From: JAWPMV01 sp038527215
GTDB taxonomy: Bacteria; Bacteroidota; Bacteroidia; J057
Length of the DNA: 8,440 bases
Assembly: GCA_038527215.1 (NCBI GenBank)
Contig: JBCBGC010000201.1
Span: 1 to 8,440 of the forward strand
Reading direction: 5' to 3'
Both the position numbers and the translations under genes were made by a program. Position 1 is the first letter of the stretch; every line of letters begins with the position of its first letter. Shown one piece after another: positions 1 to 7,210 of this stretch. Under the pieces are notes generated by a model. That model was not told the DNA's origin. It did no database searches and saw only the letters and a list, made by a program, of their open reading frames with translations.

Positions 1-357
1 GGGGATCTCGGTATCCTGACTGAGCAGGTCAATGTAGGAACCCAGGCTTTTGCGGGCGGAAATGTCTTCCACCCACAACAAGCGGTAGGTAATAATCAAG
101 TCTGGCCGCATCTCAAGAATACGTTCTTTGAGATGCGGCCAGGGGGCAAAATCCAATTTATTGAGACTTTTGAGCTCGTACGAACCTTTTTTCAGGCTTA
201 ATTGCAAATAGCGATTGGCCTGATCTTCAAAGGTTTGTTGCTCTTCTCCGTCCATGTCGGAGATGACGAGAATGGTCTTCAGGGACAAGTCCTGGTATTC
301 GAAACGATCCCGAAGAGCCCGTCTGAAAACGGATTCAAATGCGCCTAAATCTGACAT
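1..357 (-). CDS. Unidentified protein, N-terminal 119 residues (runs off left edge)
   Basis: An ATG at 355-357 opens a frame that stays open for 119 codons to the left edge, so the C-terminus is missing. The protein begins MSDLGAFESVFRRAL. A hydrophobic strand (KTILVISD, about residues 27-34) is followed by helical sequence, then a second strand after MRPDLIITYRLLW (about 83-95). This alternation, with a PDLIITY-type strand after a helix, recalls the alpha/beta fold of universal stress proteins, but no ATP-binding glycine motif of that family is visible in this part. No signal peptide or membrane segment is seen. The start lies 44 bp after the stop of the peroxiredoxin gene, so the two may share a transcript, with a small hairpin between them. 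The coding sequence contains a strong 41-nt hairpin (102-142). I do not recognise the gene; the USP-like fold is a guess. Confidence 0.72.
   Translation of the reverse strand, partial: MSDLGAFESVFRRALRDRFEYQDLSLKTILVISDMDGEEQQTFEDQANRYLQLSLKKGSYELKSLNKLDFAPWPHLKERILEMRPDLIITYRLLWVEDISARKSLGSYIDLLSQDTEIP
102..142 (-). repeat. Perfect 15-bp inverted repeat inside coding sequence
   Basis: The arms at 102-116 (CTGGCCGCATCTCAA) and 128-142 are exact reverse complements and are separated by 11 nt. An alternative pairing with one bulge extends the stem to a TACG tetraloop. The hairpin lies within the partial leftmost gene and encodes WPHLKERILEMRP there. No U-run follows on the minus strand, so it is not an intrinsic terminator. 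The reading frame stays open through it. Confidence 0.8.
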
Positions 358-377
358 AAGGTCAATATACGCATTCG

Positions 378-401
378 TAGGAAAAGGGCGAGCTTTTCCT
401 A
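378..401 (-). repeat. Small intergenic hairpin
   Basis: Arms 378-386 (TAGGAAAAG) and 393-401 (CTTTTCCTA) are exact reverse complements around a 6-nt loop. It sits directly after the stop codon region of the peroxiredoxin gene (stop 402-404) and before the next start at 357. No U-tract follows on the minus strand, so it may be an RNA stability or attenuation structure and not a true terminator. It may also have no function. Confidence 0.4.
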
Positions 402-881
402 TTAGGCTTCCAGGAGGTCCAGAATCTGGTTTGCGTGGTCTGCCGTCTTGACCTTAGGAATGACATGCGTAATGACACCCTTTTCGTCAACCAGAAAGGT
501 AGAGCGCAGCAGTCCCATATACGTTTTGCCATACATCTTCTTTTCTCCCCAGGCACCCATGGCTTGAATGAGCTTTGTTTCAGGATCAGAAATAAGCCGG
601 AACGGAAGTTCACGCTTCGTGATAAAATTCTTATGGGATTTCTCTGAGTCAGGGCTTACGCCCACCACTTCATATCCGGCTTGCTGGAGGGCTTCATATC
701 CTTCCTTTAGGCTGACGGCTTCTTTTAAGCAGGAACCGGAATTGTCTTTGGGGTAAAAGAAGACCACTAATTTTTTGCCCGCGTAATCTGCCAGGGATAC
801 GGATGCACCATCTTGATCAGTCAAGGAAATATGAGGGACACTTGCTCCTACACCGAGGAGACTTTGCAGCACTTCTGCCAT
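402..881 (-). CDS. bcp: Peroxiredoxin, BCP/PrxQ family, single-cysteine variant
   Basis: This 159-residue protein has the length and order of a bacterioferritin-comigratory-protein type thiol peroxidase, which reduces hydroperoxides in the cytoplasm. Visible landmarks are the FFYPKD strand (41-46), the peroxidatic cysteine C51, the VVGVSPDS strand (72-79), SDPETKL (98-104) and the conserved arginine in RSTFLVDEKG (R126). The active-site loop is unusual: the family's T-P-G-C-T reads S48-G-S-C51-L, so threonine is replaced by serine and the proline is lost. The position five residues after the catalytic cysteine, where many PrxQ proteins carry the resolving cysteine, is V56. C51 is the only cysteine in the protein, so any cycle must be 1-Cys with an outside thiol. 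The ATG at 881 gives the normal N-terminus. It lies 39 bp after the transporter gene. The family assignment is firm; retained peroxidase activity is likely but unproven. Confidence 0.9.
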   Translation of the reverse strand: MAEVLQSLLGVGASVPHISLTDQDGASVSLADYAGKKLVVFFYPKDNSGSCLKEAVSLKEGYEALQQAGYEVVGVSPDSEKSHKNFITKRELPFRLISDPETKLIQAMGAWGEKKMYGKTYMGLLRSTFLVDEKGVITHVIPKVKTADHANQILDLLEA

Positions 882-920
882 AAGAAAAGAGAGTTACGAA
901 ATGGATAAATAGAACTTTCT

Positions 921-1883
921 CTATGAACCGGAAGTCGGGGAGGATTGTTTGAGGGCTAAGGCTTCCTTTTGGTCCTTTTGCTTACGTTTGTCCCGACCAA
1001 TCAGAAATACCCCAGCCAGAATGGTTAAGGTGCCGATCATTTGTACCAGGGTGAGCCTTTCGTCCAAAAAGAAATAGGCCAGGATCAGGGTGAACACAGG
1101 GCCAAGCGTGCCCACTATCGCTGCTGCAGAAGCCCCGATGATTTTGATGCCGGCAGAAACCATATAGGTGGGAATGACCGTCGCGACGATCGCCAGGTAT
1201 AAGGCATAATAATAAATCGTGGGCTCAAACTGGAATAAAGCCGCGCCTTTCTGTACGCTTACCTGAAGCAGAATCCCCAGCGTAGCCGCGATGATGGACC
1301 AGGAGGTAAAGCGCACGGTGCCCATTTTGGGGATAAATTTTTCACTGCCGATCAGAAATCCCGCATAGGCAATCGCGGCCAACAAAACCCAGGCTGCTCC
1401 TTTAACCAGAATGTCCGTTTCGGGGATACTTACCTCGCCCATCATAATAAAAAAAATTCCCAGGTATACGGCCGCCAGCGCTCCCAGGCTCAGCATGCTG
1501 GGCCGCTGTCCATAGATAGCCCAGGCCAGTAAAACGACCCAACTGGGATAAGTAAAGAGGATGAGGCGTTCCAGTCCGGCGGGGATATAGGACAGCCCGA
1601 TGAAGTCGGCCTGTGAAGCCACAAAATAGCCGAGGAAGCCAATGATGATGACGGAAATCCATTCCCGGAGACTGAGGGGACGAGTTGGCTGCCGGGGGCC
1701 AAAAAGCGCGAGGATGACTACGTAGAAAGGCAGGGCAAATAACATGCGCAACGCCAATAAGGAAAGCGGGTCTACGGTAAAGCCATAGGCGAGTTTGATC
1801 GCAATAGCTTTGGTAGAAGCACAGATGGCCCCTACGACCACCAACAAAATTCCCACGCTTCGGGATGATAAAGGCGCAGCCAT
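921..1883 (-). CDS. DMT-superfamily transporter with two EamA domains
   Basis: The 320-residue protein is hydrophobic almost throughout and reads as ten transmembrane helices in two tandem EamA-type halves (about residues 10-149 and 159-297), the layout of drug/metabolite exporters of the RhaT/YdcZ/EamA type. Typical family sequence includes AGLERLILFTYPSWVVLLAW at the end of the first half, and AAAIVGTLGPVFTLILAYFF followed by LDERLT in the second half. The C-terminal 25 residues are charged and cytoplasmic-looking. The substrate cannot be read from sequence; amino acids or other metabolites are common for this family. The ATG at 1881-1883 places the first helix close to the N-terminus and is preferred. 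The gene follows viaA after a 98-bp gap (1884-1981) in which I find neither a convincing terminator nor a full promoter, so whether it belongs to the upstream operon is open. Confidence 0.88.
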   Translation of the reverse strand: MAAPLSSRSVGILLVVVGAICASTKAIAIKLAYGFTVDPLSLLALRMLFALPFYVVILALFGPRQPTRPLSLREWISVIIIGFLGYFVASQADFIGLSYIPAGLERLILFTYPSWVVLLAWAIYGQRPSMLSLGALAAVYLGIFFIMMGEVSIPETDILVKGAAWVLLAAIAYAGFLIGSEKFIPKMGTVRFTSWSIIAATLGILLQVSVQKGAALFQFEPTIYYYALYLAIVATVIPTYMVSAGIKIIGASAAAIVGTLGPVFTLILAYFFLDERLTLVQMIGTLTILAGVFLIGRDKRKQKDQKEALALKQSSPTSGS

Positions 1884-1981
1884 AAACCAGGTTTTTCAGA
1901 GAGGGAGGTACAAAACCGCGGCAACTTAAACCCAAATTTTGGATTTCCTCCTATGGAAGCTGGATAAAGTAGCACGCGATC

Positions 1982-3649
1982 TTAACTGCTACTTTCTTCC
2001 TCGAAAGTCTGGAAATGGTCGATGGTTTGGCGCATGACACCGGGGTTATCAAGATCGTAAATCCAGTGGTTGTCAAAAATGGGGAGGGGGGGAATCCGGG
2101 GGTCTGGCCTGCGGGTGATGAAGAGGCTGTGAAAGTTGGTGCCATACTGTTCCCGTACTTCCAACACCTTGTCATACAACTGCCGGTCCAGGCGAGGGAC
2201 CAGGAAATCTGAAATGACCAGGATATCCGCCAACTGAAAGTTTTCTTCCTTGAGCATAGAAAGGGCTTCTTGCAGGGCTGGTTGCAGATCGGTTCCTCCG
2301 TGAAAGCCCATGCGTAAGAACTCTACCACTTTGCCAAAATCCTTTTCCATGCCGTTGAGTTCCATGGTCTGAATACCGGTAGAAAAAGAAATAATATAGG
2401 CCCGTCGCTTTTGCTGGATGGAAATATTGAGAATGGCCAGGGCGAGGGCTTTGGCAATTCTTTCCGGGGTGCCAAACATGGAGCCACTGGTGTCTATACA
2501 CATGATGATCGGTCCCCTACCCTCGTCCTCGGTCTCCATTTTGGGGGCTTGCTTTTGGCGGGGGTAGGTGCCCAGGTCCATGGATCGATACTGGAAGGTC
2601 AGCAGCTTTTTCTCCACGTATTTTTTGGACAAAATGACTTCCGTCTCGGGGGTGCTGAGCAGGGCGACCTCAGAAGGGAGCATGTGACTCAATTGGTCGC
2701 TATGATGAATCCCGATGACTTCTGATTTTCCGTAGGGATTGGGATTCCAGGCCTGGCGAGGCGTGGGTTGCTCTAATTCCTGTTCGTATTTGACGCGCTC
2801 TGCTTTTCTCCATCTGCCGAGTAATTCAGCTAATTCCCGGAGATGGGTATCCCGTTTGAGCTGACGCGCAAAATTCTCCAGCTCATCCCAGTCCATGCGG
2901 TCCCAGTTTTCAATGCTGTGGTTCCAGGCTTGACCCAGAAAATTATAGAAGGGTGCCAGCAGTTCTCCCAATTCCTGCAACTGATCAACTTTGTGCCTTA
3001 ATTCGTGGAAATAATCGGAAAAACGTTCTTCGAGGAAGCCTGATTCTTCCAATGACTTTTTGCGCTGGAGCACTTCTTCCCAATCGTTCAAAATATTGGC
3101 CTGTACGACATTTAAGTCTTGCTGGACCCGCTCTTTTCGCTGAGCCGGAAGGGATTCTTCCTGCAAAAGCGCGCTGTTTTCTTCCAGCGCTTTCGCATAA
3201 AAATCCCAATTACTCGCCTGACTGGGATACAATTGCCCCAGATTCGCTAATTCTTGTTGCCAATCCTGAAAAGCTTCTCTTTGGACCGGGGCTTCCCACT
3301 TTTTTAAGCGTTTTTCTTCGTCTATGTAGGGATTGTTGGCTTCGAATTCCAGATAGGTTTTTTTACACCAAGAAAGCGTTTCCCGGGTAACGCTGAAGGC
3401 AAAATCCTCATTGTTGAGGGTTAGTTTTCGCAACTCTTTTTCTTCGAGTAACTTCTCCAGCAAATGGTACCAGTTAGGATACACCTGCGCTAAGCCGGAT
3501 CGTTCCAGTTCTTTGCGCGCTTCAAAAGTTGGATCGAACCACCAATGATATAGCCACTCCGCTGTAAACAGGCGGAGGGATTCATTCATCAGTTGTCCTG
3601 TACGAATGAAGGTGGAAAACTCATCCTCAATTCGCGTCCATAGATTCAT
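1982..3649 (-). CDS. viaA: ViaA-type VWA-domain protein, partner of RavA
   Basis: This 555-residue cytoplasmic protein has a long, highly charged, helical N-terminal part (about 1-300) and a C-terminal von Willebrand A domain (about 378-540). The metal-ion-dependent adhesion site is complete: D386-T-S388-G-S390, T453 in GGTD and D481 in VISDF. The linker segment GIHHSDQLSHMLPSEVALL (313-331) and VEKKLLTF (345-352) closely match my recollection of E. coli ViaA (GLQQSDDILRLLPPELATL, VEKQLLTY), which separates this protein from generic BatA or CoxE VWA proteins. In E. coli, ViaA binds RavA and stimulates its ATPase. It is longer than E. coli ViaA (about 480), mostly in the helical N-terminus. 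The start codon lies inside the end of ravA (23-bp overlap, different frame), which indicates translational coupling and a stoichiometric pair. Confidence 0.92.
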   Translation of the reverse strand: MNLWTRIEDEFSTFIRTGQLMNESLRLFTAEWLYHWWFDPTFEARKELERSGLAQVYPNWYHLLEKLLEEKELRKLTLNNEDFAFSVTRETLSWCKKTYLEFEANNPYIDEEKRLKKWEAPVQREAFQDWQQELANLGQLYPSQASNWDFYAKALEENSALLQEESLPAQRKERVQQDLNVVQANILNDWEEVLQRKKSLEESGFLEERFSDYFHELRHKVDQLQELGELLAPFYNFLGQAWNHSIENWDRMDWDELENFARQLKRDTHLRELAELLGRWRKAERVKYEQELEQPTPRQAWNPNPYGKSEVIGIHHSDQLSHMLPSEVALLSTPETEVILSKKYVEKKLLTFQYRSMDLGTYPRQKQAPKMETEDEGRGPIIMCIDTSGSMFGTPERIAKALALAILNISIQQKRRAYIISFSTGIQTMELNGMEKDFGKVVEFLRMGFHGGTDLQPALQEALSMLKEENFQLADILVISDFLVPRLDRQLYDKVLEVREQYGTNFHSLFITRRPDPRIPPLPIFDNHWIYDLDNPGVMRQTIDHFQTFEEESSS

Positions 3650-5198
3650 AAGCGTGCTGGGTTTTTTGAATATCTAATTTATAATTCAGCAACTCTTTGA
3701 TGGCCGCATCCAGGCTATCCATCACGTGGGCGCTTTTGGCCCGGGCCACGAAAATATGTTTTGTCAAATGGCCTTCATCTTCATGCTTACGACTTTCCAG
3801 TTTCATGAGGTTTTCTTCGCACATCTGCTCTAACAGCAGAATCTGGCTGTCCCAGATTTTTTTCGTGGCCGCATTGGCCTTTTTAGGAATGATGAGTTCC
3901 CGCTCCTCTGTGCTTTGCTCCATCTCAAATTCCCGCTCTTTATGGGTAACCACAAAGTCCGATACCAGCCCAATGTCGAGGGTTTGAAAAGGTCGAAAGG
4001 ATTTTCCGGATTCCTCAAAGACGGGAATATAGGCCGGGGTATCTCCCTTGATTTTTTCTACATCGCTCATGCGGAGGTAAGCGTCTGTTTCTCCCCAAAA
4101 TGCAGGTACCCGATAAAAAACCGTTCCTTTGGGATCTGTATATGCCTTGCGGATAGGCACCGTCTCCTGCTTCACGATTTGGGTCTCCTTTTTGATCTCC
4201 GCTTGAAGGCTGTTGAGTTCGGTCATGATGGCTTTCCGCTCCACTAAAAAAGCATAACCATAGTTGGTGATACTGCCCAGGACGATGTCCTGACTTTCTT
4301 TCACCTGTTCGATTTCATCCCAGATACAGTCCTCCACCAGAAAACAGTCCATGACGCTCACCTCTTTCCTATCATGCAGAAAAGCGGAGGCTTTAAGCAG
4401 TTGGGTGATTTTTCGCCAGCGACGATCCGACACATACATCTGGTCCGTAGGCTCGGCCGTGAGATTACGCTGCTTGATCACCTTACGGATATGGTTGATC
4501 AATCCGAGGATATAGGAAGGGACCTCCACCAGGTCAATTTCATTGGACCAGTCTTCGTACTCCTGGTGAGATATTTTCAGGTTTTCCGAGACAAGTTTTT
4601 CCTCATTCCGGATTTTGGCCATGGTGATCATCCGGTTGAAGAGTTCCTCCCGCTCAATGCCCGCCACGACCAAGCGGATCAAAAAACGGTCCCAGATGGC
4701 TTCCAGGCCTTCTCCTTTGAGGGGAAGTTCATTCGAGGCTGAGATGAGGCCTCGGATATCTACCTTGAATTCCTGCTCTCCATTGCGGTAAATTTTCTCA
4801 TTTAGGACGGTGAGCAATGAGTTCTGAATGGGCGGACTCGCCTTCCAGATTTCATCCAGGAAAACGATGTTCGCGCCCGGCAAGTAGCGATCCGTCAGGC
4901 GTTCATAGCGATCTTCTTCCTTGAGTTTTCGAATAGATACCGGACCAAAAACCTCATCCGGCGTACTGAATTTACCCATCAGATATTCAAAGGATTTGGC
5001 TCCAGAAAAGGCGTATTTCAAGCGGCGGGCAATCATACTTTTGGCTACGCCGGGAGGGCCAAGCAGAAAAATACTCTCGCCAGCAATGGCGGAGAGCAGG
5101 GCCAGTCCAATGACTTTCTCTTTCTCAAACAAGTCCTGGTTCAAACAGGCCAGAATTTCAGAGATGCGTTGATGGTTGCTAAGGGCTTTTTGAGACAT
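3627..5198 (-). CDS. ravA: RavA-type MoxR AAA+ ATPase
   Basis: This 523-residue AAA+ ATPase of the MoxR clade is probably hexameric. Motifs seen: Walker A GPPGVAKS (47-54), Walker B IVFLDE (111-116), sensor 1 SASNE (153-157), a probable arginine finger in WDRFLIRL (R171) and sensor 2 SDRRWRK (257-263). The stretches SIFLLGPPG, FEYLMGKFSTPDEVFGP and YLPGANIVFLDEIWKA resemble E. coli RavA much more than other MoxR branches. After the AAA+ module comes a helical stretch, then a beta-rich insertion (about 352-415) in the place of the RavA LARA domain, then a C-terminal coiled-coil-like helix pair. The insertion does not look like the E. coli LARA domain, which binds the lysine decarboxylase LdcI. 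It is 10 bp after lpxK and overlaps viaA by 23 bp. In E. coli, RavA-ViaA acts on respiratory enzymes and membranes and affects aminoglycoside sensitivity; the target here is unknown. Confidence 0.94.
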   Translation of the reverse strand: MSQKALSNHQRISEILACLNQDLFEKEKVIGLALLSAIAGESIFLLGPPGVAKSMIARRLKYAFSGAKSFEYLMGKFSTPDEVFGPVSIRKLKEEDRYERLTDRYLPGANIVFLDEIWKASPPIQNSLLTVLNEKIYRNGEQEFKVDIRGLISASNELPLKGEGLEAIWDRFLIRLVVAGIEREELFNRMITMAKIRNEEKLVSENLKISHQEYEDWSNEIDLVEVPSYILGLINHIRKVIKQRNLTAEPTDQMYVSDRRWRKITQLLKASAFLHDRKEVSVMDCFLVEDCIWDEIEQVKESQDIVLGSITNYGYAFLVERKAIMTELNSLQAEIKKETQIVKQETVPIRKAYTDPKGTVFYRVPAFWGETDAYLRMSDVEKIKGDTPAYIPVFEESGKSFRPFQTLDIGLVSDFVVTHKEREFEMEQSTEERELIIPKKANAATKKIWDSQILLLEQMCEENLMKLESRKHEDEGHLTKHIFVARAKSAHVMDSLDAAIKELLNYKLDIQKTQHAYESMDAN

Positions 5199-5208
5199 GC
5201 GTAAAGAG

Positions 5209-6282
5209 TTAGCCTGAGGCCGACATGGGAGGGGCGGGCAAAAGTTGTTGCACTTGCTCCTCGCCGGCGATCCATGATAAGCTAATGGGTAAAAAATAAA
5301 AAGGAAAATCCTGAAATATGGCGTTGTCCAAACTACCCACCAGACGATGATAGTCTTTTTCCGTGGTCAGGAGCAAGGGGCGGTCTGCTTTAGCCAGCCC
5401 TTGCCAGGCCCGGATCATGTCGAAGATATGGCTTTTGCGAAAGGAAAAATGGTCCGGATAGGAAAAACTTCGGTGAAGCCTGAGGCCCATTTTTTCGACT
5501 TGATCAAAAAAATATAGGTTATTTCCCAAGCCCGCAAAAATGACCACCGCTCGGCCTGCCAATGCTTCCTGCGTCAAAACCGGGTGTTCTGGATGGAAAG
5601 GTAGCGCCTGTTCCAGTTCCGGAAAACAAAAAGCCATGGGCTTTTGATAAGGTTCAAACAGCCTTCGGATTTCCGGAACCTGACTTGCTGGATTGCGCAG
5701 CTTATTAAAGATCAGAAAATCTGCCCGCTGGAGATTTTGGATGGGTTCACGCAGGTTTCCGGCGGGGAGCATGGCATCCTCTTGCGGCAGCCGGTTTGCG
5801 TCGATCACCACCAGGTCCAGGTGTCGGGCCACCTTGCGGTGCTGAAAAGCATCATCCAGGATGATCAGATCGAGCTCATGTTTTTGGGTGAGTAAGTGTA
5901 CGCCTCTATCGCGGTTTTCACAGACCGCGACGGGAATTTCCGGGAATCTGGAGGCAATCAAGGTGGCCTCATCGCCGTATTTACCCGTAGAACCCGGTTC
6001 CGGAAACACCAGATAAAAACCAGAAGTTTGGCGGCCGTATCCCCGACTGAGATAAGCAGGCCGCAGGCCTTTTCCCAGCGCCTGGTGCAAGAGGTAGCTG
6101 GCCAGGGGCGTTTTTCCGGTTCCACCGGTACTGATATTCCCAACGGAAATGATATAGGGTGCCCCTGGACGAGGGCTAAGCGGGGAGGCATCATACATAC
6201 GGTTGCGCAAGGTGCTTGCACCTCCATAAATCCATCCCAGGGGTCGCAGCCATTTCCGTCGCCAGGCAGCCTTCTCTCGCAT
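5209..6282 (-). CDS. lpxK: Tetraacyldisaccharide 4'-kinase (LpxK)
   Basis: LpxK phosphorylates the 4' position of the disaccharide-1-phosphate lipid A precursor at the inner face of the cytoplasmic membrane, forming lipid IVA. The 357-residue length is normal. Family motifs in order are an N-terminal amphipathic/hydrophobic helix (WLRPLGWIYGGASTLRNRMY, 11-30), ISVGNISTGGTGKTP with the P-loop at 53-58, LSRGYGR (78-84), GDEA (103-106; the family usually has GDEP), LDDAFQHRKV (142-151), LPAGNLREP (172-180), the AGLGN region (250-254), YPDHFSF (275-281) and TTEKDYHRL (306-314). The ATG at 6282 gives the usual membrane-associating N-terminus. It starts 12 bp after the PAS-like gene and ends 10 bp before ravA, so it is embedded in the operon. 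The rest of the lipid A pathway is not in the window. Identification is secure; the GDEP-to-GDEA change is a minor oddity. Confidence 0.96.
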   Translation of the reverse strand: MREKAAWRRKWLRPLGWIYGGASTLRNRMYDASPLSPRPGAPYIISVGNISTGGTGKTPLASYLLHQALGKGLRPAYLSRGYGRQTSGFYLVFPEPGSTGKYGDEATLIASRFPEIPVAVCENRDRGVHLLTQKHELDLIILDDAFQHRKVARHLDLVVIDANRLPQEDAMLPAGNLREPIQNLQRADFLIFNKLRNPASQVPEIRRLFEPYQKPMAFCFPELEQALPFHPEHPVLTQEALAGRAVVIFAGLGNNLYFFDQVEKMGLRLHRSFSYPDHFSFRKSHIFDMIRAWQGLAKADRPLLLTTEKDYHRLVGSLDNAIFQDFPFYFLPISLSWIAGEEQVQQLLPAPPMSASG

Positions 6283-6294
6283 GTATGAAATGAT

Positions 6295-6708
6295 TTATCG
6301 GTCAAATTGACGACCGTTCTTCAAGTCCTCCTTTTCGATCAACAGGAGGTTGCGTTCTTGTTGGATTTGTTGGAGCAGGGTATAGACATCAGTCCGGTCT
6401 TTGATGAGCCAGATAATTTGGTCCGGGTTTTCCGGATGGATGGAAAATTCGAAGTCAAAAAAGCCCTTGCGCTCGCCCAGGGAGAATTCTACCATGGGGA
6501 GTTGGGCTTTTTCTGAAGGAGTCTTTAATTCTTCAAAAGCCTGTTGCATACCGATCAACAGCGGGAAATGTGCATAGGCCGATAAGCCTTCAATTTTCCG
6601 GAGGTCCGCCACGCTGTGGCAAGATCCCAGCAGGGTACCTTCCCGGTCAATCAGAATGATCTGAGCCAGGGAGCTGGTAAGGGTACATTTAAGCGCCTTG
6701 AGATTCAT
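6295..6708 (-). CDS. Small PAS-like protein with C-terminal coiled coil
   Basis: This 137-residue soluble protein has no recognised family name. Residues 5-105 read like a single PAS domain: an opening strand with a turn (AQIILIDREGTLLGSC, 15-30), a helical middle, and closing strands (GFFDFEFSIHP, 82-92; QIIWLIKDRTDVY, 97-109) of the kind seen in PAS domains of sensor kinases. A helix (LLQQIQQERNLLLIEKEDLK, 111-130) then looks like the start of a signalling coiled coil, but the protein ends there with no kinase, cyclase or other output domain. It overlaps the small GTPase gene by 20 bp at its start and lies 12 bp before lpxK, so its expression is tied to both. It may act as a ligand-binding or dimerising accessory to the GTPase; that role is inferred from position only. 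Confidence 0.8.
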   Translation of the reverse strand: MNLKALKCTLTSSLAQIILIDREGTLLGSCHSVADLRKIEGLSAYAHFPLLIGMQQAFEELKTPSEKAQLPMVEFSLGERKGFFDFEFSIHPENPDQIIWLIKDRTDVYTLLQQIQQERNLLLIEKEDLKNGRQFDR

Positions 6709-7210
6709 GGCTCTTGATCATATTTTCGGCGAGTGAATGAAATAACTCCTCTACGTTTTCTCCAAATTTGGCGCTGGTTGCAAATTGCGGCCGGGGTTCG
6801 ATGTTGGCTAAGGTAGCCTCCAGTTCTTCTGCTGATAACAGGTCCTTTTTATTCGCAGTAACGATGATTTCAGCATCTTTGGCCATGCCTTTGATCATCT
6901 CGATTTTAGCTCCCAGATCTTCGAAAGTCGAAGGACGGGTGATATCGATCACGTATATAATGCCGCTACAGCCGTTGATATAATAATGTGGAATCTGAGC
7001 AAGGTTATCTTGCCCGGCAATATCCCAAATAACCATGTCCACGGTATAATCATCGACCTCCACCGATTTCTTATCTACTTTGAGCCCGATCGTTGTGAGG
7101 TAACTTTCGGGAAATTTTTGCTCTACAAATTGGCTGATCAAAGAGGTCTTGCCTACCGCATGACTCCCGAGCAGCGCAATCTTCTTACTTATCCACTTGC
7201 TTGAATCCAT
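6689..7210 (-). CDS. Rab/Ras-like bacterial small GTPase
   Basis: A single-domain small GTPase of 173 residues with all nucleotide-binding motifs: G1 GSHAVGKT (15-22), switch I threonine T40 in TTIG, G3 D63-I-A-G66-Q67 with the catalytic-type glutamine, G4 N120-K-K-D123 and G5 S146-A-K148. The general look (FPESYLTTIGLKV, WDIAGQD, YVIDIT, ANKKD) is strikingly Rab-like and fits the prokaryotic Ras-superfamily proteins of unknown function. It is not MglA, because the G3 aspartate is present. There is no C-terminal cysteine for prenylation, so membrane attachment, if any, would need a partner. I place the start at the ATG 7208-7210; a TTG directly before it (7211-7213) is also possible. The start overlaps the end of the upstream gene by 26 bp and the end overlaps the PAS-like gene by 20 bp, so the three are probably coupled. 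Confidence 0.93.
   Translation of the reverse strand: MDSSKWISKKIALLGSHAVGKTSLISQFVEQKFPESYLTTIGLKVDKKSVEVDDYTVDMVIWDIAGQDNLAQIPHYYINGCSGIIYVIDITRPSTFEDLGAKIEMIKGMAKDAEIIVTANKKDLLSAEELEATLANIEPRPQFATSAKFGENVEELFHSLAENMIKSHESQGA

Noticed and set aside
1402..1935. A long open frame overlapping the transporter gene in another minus-strand frame.
   Set aside because: Its translation is rich in unrelated Pro/Gly/Arg runs and lacks membrane helices, while the overlapping frame is a clear EamA transporter. It is a shadow frame.
1944..1955. A strong Shine-Dalgarno-like AGGAGGAAA on the minus strand between viaA and the transporter.
   Set aside because: No suitable start codon follows at the right distance in the transporter frame (its ATG is about 60 bp further on), and the genes here do not otherwise use Shine-Dalgarno sequences.
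2953..3390. A 145-codon open frame on the plus strand opposite viaA.
   Set aside because: It lies entirely antisense to the helical part of viaA, has no recognisable domain and no promoter, and is explained by the codon composition of the opposite strand.
6689..7210. Identification of the small GTPase as the polarity switch MglA, which would make the upstream gene MglB.
   Set aside because: The G3 motif keeps its aspartate (DIAGQ), whereas MglA proteins lack it. The upstream protein is about twice the length of MglB and has additional helical regions.
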